A DNA stretch of 64,000 nt from Montifringilla adamsi. Its lineage: Eukaryota; Chordata; Aves; Passeriformes; Passeridae. The notes under the pieces are model-generated. The model was not told the DNA's origin. It saw only the letters and a list, made by a program, of their open reading frames with translations, and ran no database searches. Shown piece by piece: positions 61,901 to 64,000 of the stretch (positions are counted from its first letter, which is position 1; each line of letters opens with the position of its first letter). The stretch is from positions 5,869,371 to 5,933,370 of the forward strand of contig JAGGNK010008781.1 of the NCBI GenBank assembly GCA_017590115.1. Direction: 5' to 3'. The translations under genes and the position numbers were made by a program.

Positions 61901-63509
61901 TCACTTGGCCTTGCTCATCCCTGATTTCCCAAAGGCAGGATGGTTGTGGAAGGTGTTTGTCTGGTGGGGAAAACTTCTTGCTGGCTTGGAAGAGCCCTTG
62001 GCCTATAAATGGCTTTTGTCTTACAGAGCCAGGCTGGAGCCAGGGGGATGCAACTGAGACAGGGGTGCAGTTTGATCCTACTCAAACTGGGTTTCATGGG
62101 CTGCCCACTAATTATGAATAAGCAAATAAATAAATAAAATAAATAAATAAATAAATGTTTTTCTCTCTCTAGCAGGTGATTTAGATGCACTGGTAGGCTA
62201 CTGTGGAGATCAATAGGGATGTATCAATGTTTTATAGCAACATTTAGGTGGACACAAAGAAAACTCAGCCAAGTTTTGTGCTGACTCACATGCCTTGGGT
62301 AAAATGGAGAAAACTTCCCTTTGAACTCAGAACAGGTTTGTTTTCACAGCCTGCCATGCTGTTTGCTGTCTGGATAATGTGCTTGGTTCAAAAGGCATCC
62401 ACAGACACCAGGCACTGGGAAAAGGCAAACTGCTTGATAAATTTTTAATATTAAGGTCCTACAAAACAAGTTACCAGTGCTCAGGATCACCCACTAGCAA
62501 ACAGTATCAGCACAATGCATGAGGAATAAACTGGTCCATCACCACGTTAAGGACACTCACTCTCTTACAAATCCATTGCTATCCATAGCCTCATCTGGGC
62601 TCACACAGACTTTGGTTACTGTCAAAGGAGCATCCAAAATTAAATTTATTCATATACACACCATCCTGAATGATACTAAACTGTGTAAAGAAACAGTATA
62701 TGTCATATACTGCAGAACAAACTGAGTGGTGATGGTCAGAAAAGCACTCCCCAAATGCCCTACACATGCCTTCTTGGCTTTTGGAGAGCCTAAAAGGAGA
62801 AAAAACCAACAGCTGATGAATCTTGTTTAGGCTTTTTTTATACCCAAACCAATTCAAGGGTCTGAATTGTTGAGCTGGCAACTGCTAGGTCCTCAAGTCT
62901 GGCTCCAGCTGCCAGAATTCTGCATTCAAAGTGCAGCAGCTCCAGACTGTGGGGCAGCTTTTGGGGACTGTGCTGCTGTCAGCCCCAGAGGTGAACCCTG
63001 CCAGGGAAAAAAGGAGATTCCAGAGAAACACTGGCTGGGCACGTAGCTGCCCTTTGCTACCTAACCCCTCTCACAGACAGGATTCTAGCTTTCCCTCTGC
63101 CAGGTTTTCAGAGGCTGTGCTGGAACCATTTGGGAAATAATGCCTGGGGCAGTCTTGCTGAGAACAAACAGATCCTCTGAGCACAACCAGGACACAGCAG
63201 AATGGCACAGGGAAATCAAGAAACAAAACTCTGCAGTGAAATTGTGTAGACAAAGCTTATCAAAGTCTCCACAGCACTTTTATTGCTGCTTGCAGTAGGA
63301 CTAAAGTAGTGACTTCTCAAATGATTCTCTCAAAGAACAGAGATTAAGACATTTCTATCCTATAATGAAGATTTGGGGGTGGAAGGAAAATATTTTTCTG
63401 GAAAATAAAGTATATTATATCTCCCCTAGAGTGATAGGGCATAAGATATACGTGGACCTGTGTGGCAGTAGAAAAAAAAATTGTAAACGAGGTAAGAATA
63501 GTCTTTACT
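58910..63509. other. Intergenic, no gene seen
   Basis: AT-rich intergenic DNA with short simple runs (T/A near 60081-60093, T near 61602-61624) and an AAAT-type microsatellite at 62121-62156. GC-richer patches at about 60190-60500 and 61440-61580 contain unrecognised open frames on both strands and no supported exon. No FBRSL1 exon is visible. Confidence 0.5.
62121..62156. repeat. (AAAT)n microsatellite
   Basis: About eight AAAT units from AGCAAATAAATAAATAAAAT onward, with one unit carrying an extra A. Confidence 0.9.
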
Positions 63510-63565
63510 CCCTACAGAATGTTTTGGTATGTTTTTGCTGGTTTTGCAACAACACGGCAGTCCTG

Positions 63566-63767
63566 TGTTCCCCTTGGCATGCCTTTTGTAGCTGCAGTGT
63601 GCCTGGAGCTCTGGGCTTTGTGATGTTCTGAACCCTAACCCTAGGTTTAACCCTAACCCTAGGCAGAGCAGTAAAAGCAGCCTTGGGCTGAGGCTGGTGC
63701 CATCAGAAAGGTGTGGAGGGAGCTGTGTTGTGCCAGCCCTCTGTTCCCCTTGGCATGCCTTTTTGTT
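63566..63767 (+). repeat. Direct repeat pair flanking the telomeric site
   Basis: GTTCCCCTTGGCATGCCTTT occurs at 63566-63585 and again at 63743-63762, 177 bases apart on the same strand, with the telomeric blocks between. A second shared piece, CCCTRCAGAATG, is at 63510-63521 and 63771-63782, so the order of the shared pieces differs between the two sides. This suggests a diverged or rearranged duplication. Confidence 0.8.
63631..63663 (-). repeat. Short interstitial telomeric repeat
   Basis: The plus strand reads AACCCTAACCCTAGG, TTT, then AACCCTAACCCTAGG: two blocks of vertebrate telomere repeat (CCCTAA/TTAGGG), each ending in CCTAGG and spaced by TTT. The G-rich strand is the minus strand. 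Total telomeric content is about 30 bases, so it is a short internal site, not a chromosome end; unique sequence continues for at least 330 bases to the right. Confidence 0.92.
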
Positions 63768-64000
63768 GCTCCCTGCAGAATGTGTTTGTTTTGTTCTAAG
63801 GCTGTGTTTGCCCCTGGGACAGTTGTCAGGTTGCTTCTAGCCAAGCTTCTTAGAAGGCTGTGGAAGCAGGGAGGCTGAAGCCTGGATTGCTTTGCAATAA
63901 TGCTGCAGCATTTAGGCTTCTGCTACTGTTAAACCTGCTTTTATGAGTGGGCCATAAAGCTTGATGTGGTGAAGCAGGATTGCACCCAACGGCCAGGAGC
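63664..64000. other. Intergenic, unassigned, possibly part of a repeat unit
   Basis: Moderately GC-rich sequence to the right edge with no recognised gene. It contains one side of the duplicated segment and a small hairpin AGCCAAGCTTCTTAGAAGGCT at 63839-63859. It could belong to an unrecognised LTR or satellite family, but I cannot show it. Confidence 0.4.

Noticed and set aside
63484..63521. Strong-looking donor GAG|GTAAGA followed by an acceptor-like CTCCCTACAG
   Set aside because: They are only about 20 bases apart, far below the minimum vertebrate intron, and no coding frame supports an exon ending at 63490.
63631..63663. Template region of a telomerase RNA gene
   Set aside because: The telomeric units occur twice with CCTAGG ends, and the flanks show no pseudoknot or H/ACA features. 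A short interstitial repeat explains it better.
63000..64000. First exon or promoter island of FBRSL1 at the right edge
   Set aside because: Expected from mammalian gene order, but no CpG island or recognisable coding sequence is present there.
1..64000. CRISPR arrays, operons, phage or plasmid features
   Set aside because: No spaced identical repeats of the right length and no dense gene packing. The sequence is plainly vertebrate nuclear DNA.

Overview
The window looks like nuclear DNA of a bird, most likely a songbird. Three things point this way. The only recognisable coding exon is the first exon of a vertebrate GalNAc-transferase. The recognisable LINEs are CR1 fragments, with the typical CR1 3' end seen in both orientations. 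Two solo-LTR-like elements match, from memory only, LTR families common in passerine genomes. Most of the sequence is AT-rich and CpG-poor.

Layout: positions 1-1174 are intron 1 of a minus-strand gene. Its first coding exon lies at 1415-1175 (80 codons plus one base, ending at a GT donor). I read it as GALNT9, a brain-type polypeptide N-acetylgalactosaminyltransferase, because the N-terminal cytosolic tail, signal anchor and stem are close to that paralogue. The exon sits in a CpG island (about 1040-2045) that also holds the 5' UTR and promoter. That island has a composite GGA/GCA trinucleotide run, GC boxes, a TGACGT element and a YY1-type motif. The catalytic and lectin domains would be encoded by exons beyond the left edge.

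From about 2.1 kb to the right edge (roughly 62 kb) I find no convincing exon, RNA gene or intact mobile element. This is intergenic DNA upstream of the gene. In mammals GALNT9 is head to head with FBRSL1 across a long gap, and the window fits that gap, but no FBRSL1 exon is visible. The interval holds three CR1 pieces, two LTRs (23.1 and 32.2 kb), a few weak MIR-like traces and many short tandem repeats. It also holds several AT-rich, repeat-poor stretches with clustered homeodomain-type motifs that could be conserved non-coding elements. Near the right end is a short interstitial telomeric repeat (63631-63663), flanked by a duplicated non-telomeric segment.

No operon, CRISPR array or multi-gene system is present, and I found no previously undescribed system. 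The most useful leads are the open in-frame extension upstream of the GALNT9 start, the telomeric-repeat insertion, an isolated CpG-dense patch at 29.6 kb, and the candidate regulatory elements at 17.3-17.7 and 24.6-25.2 kb.
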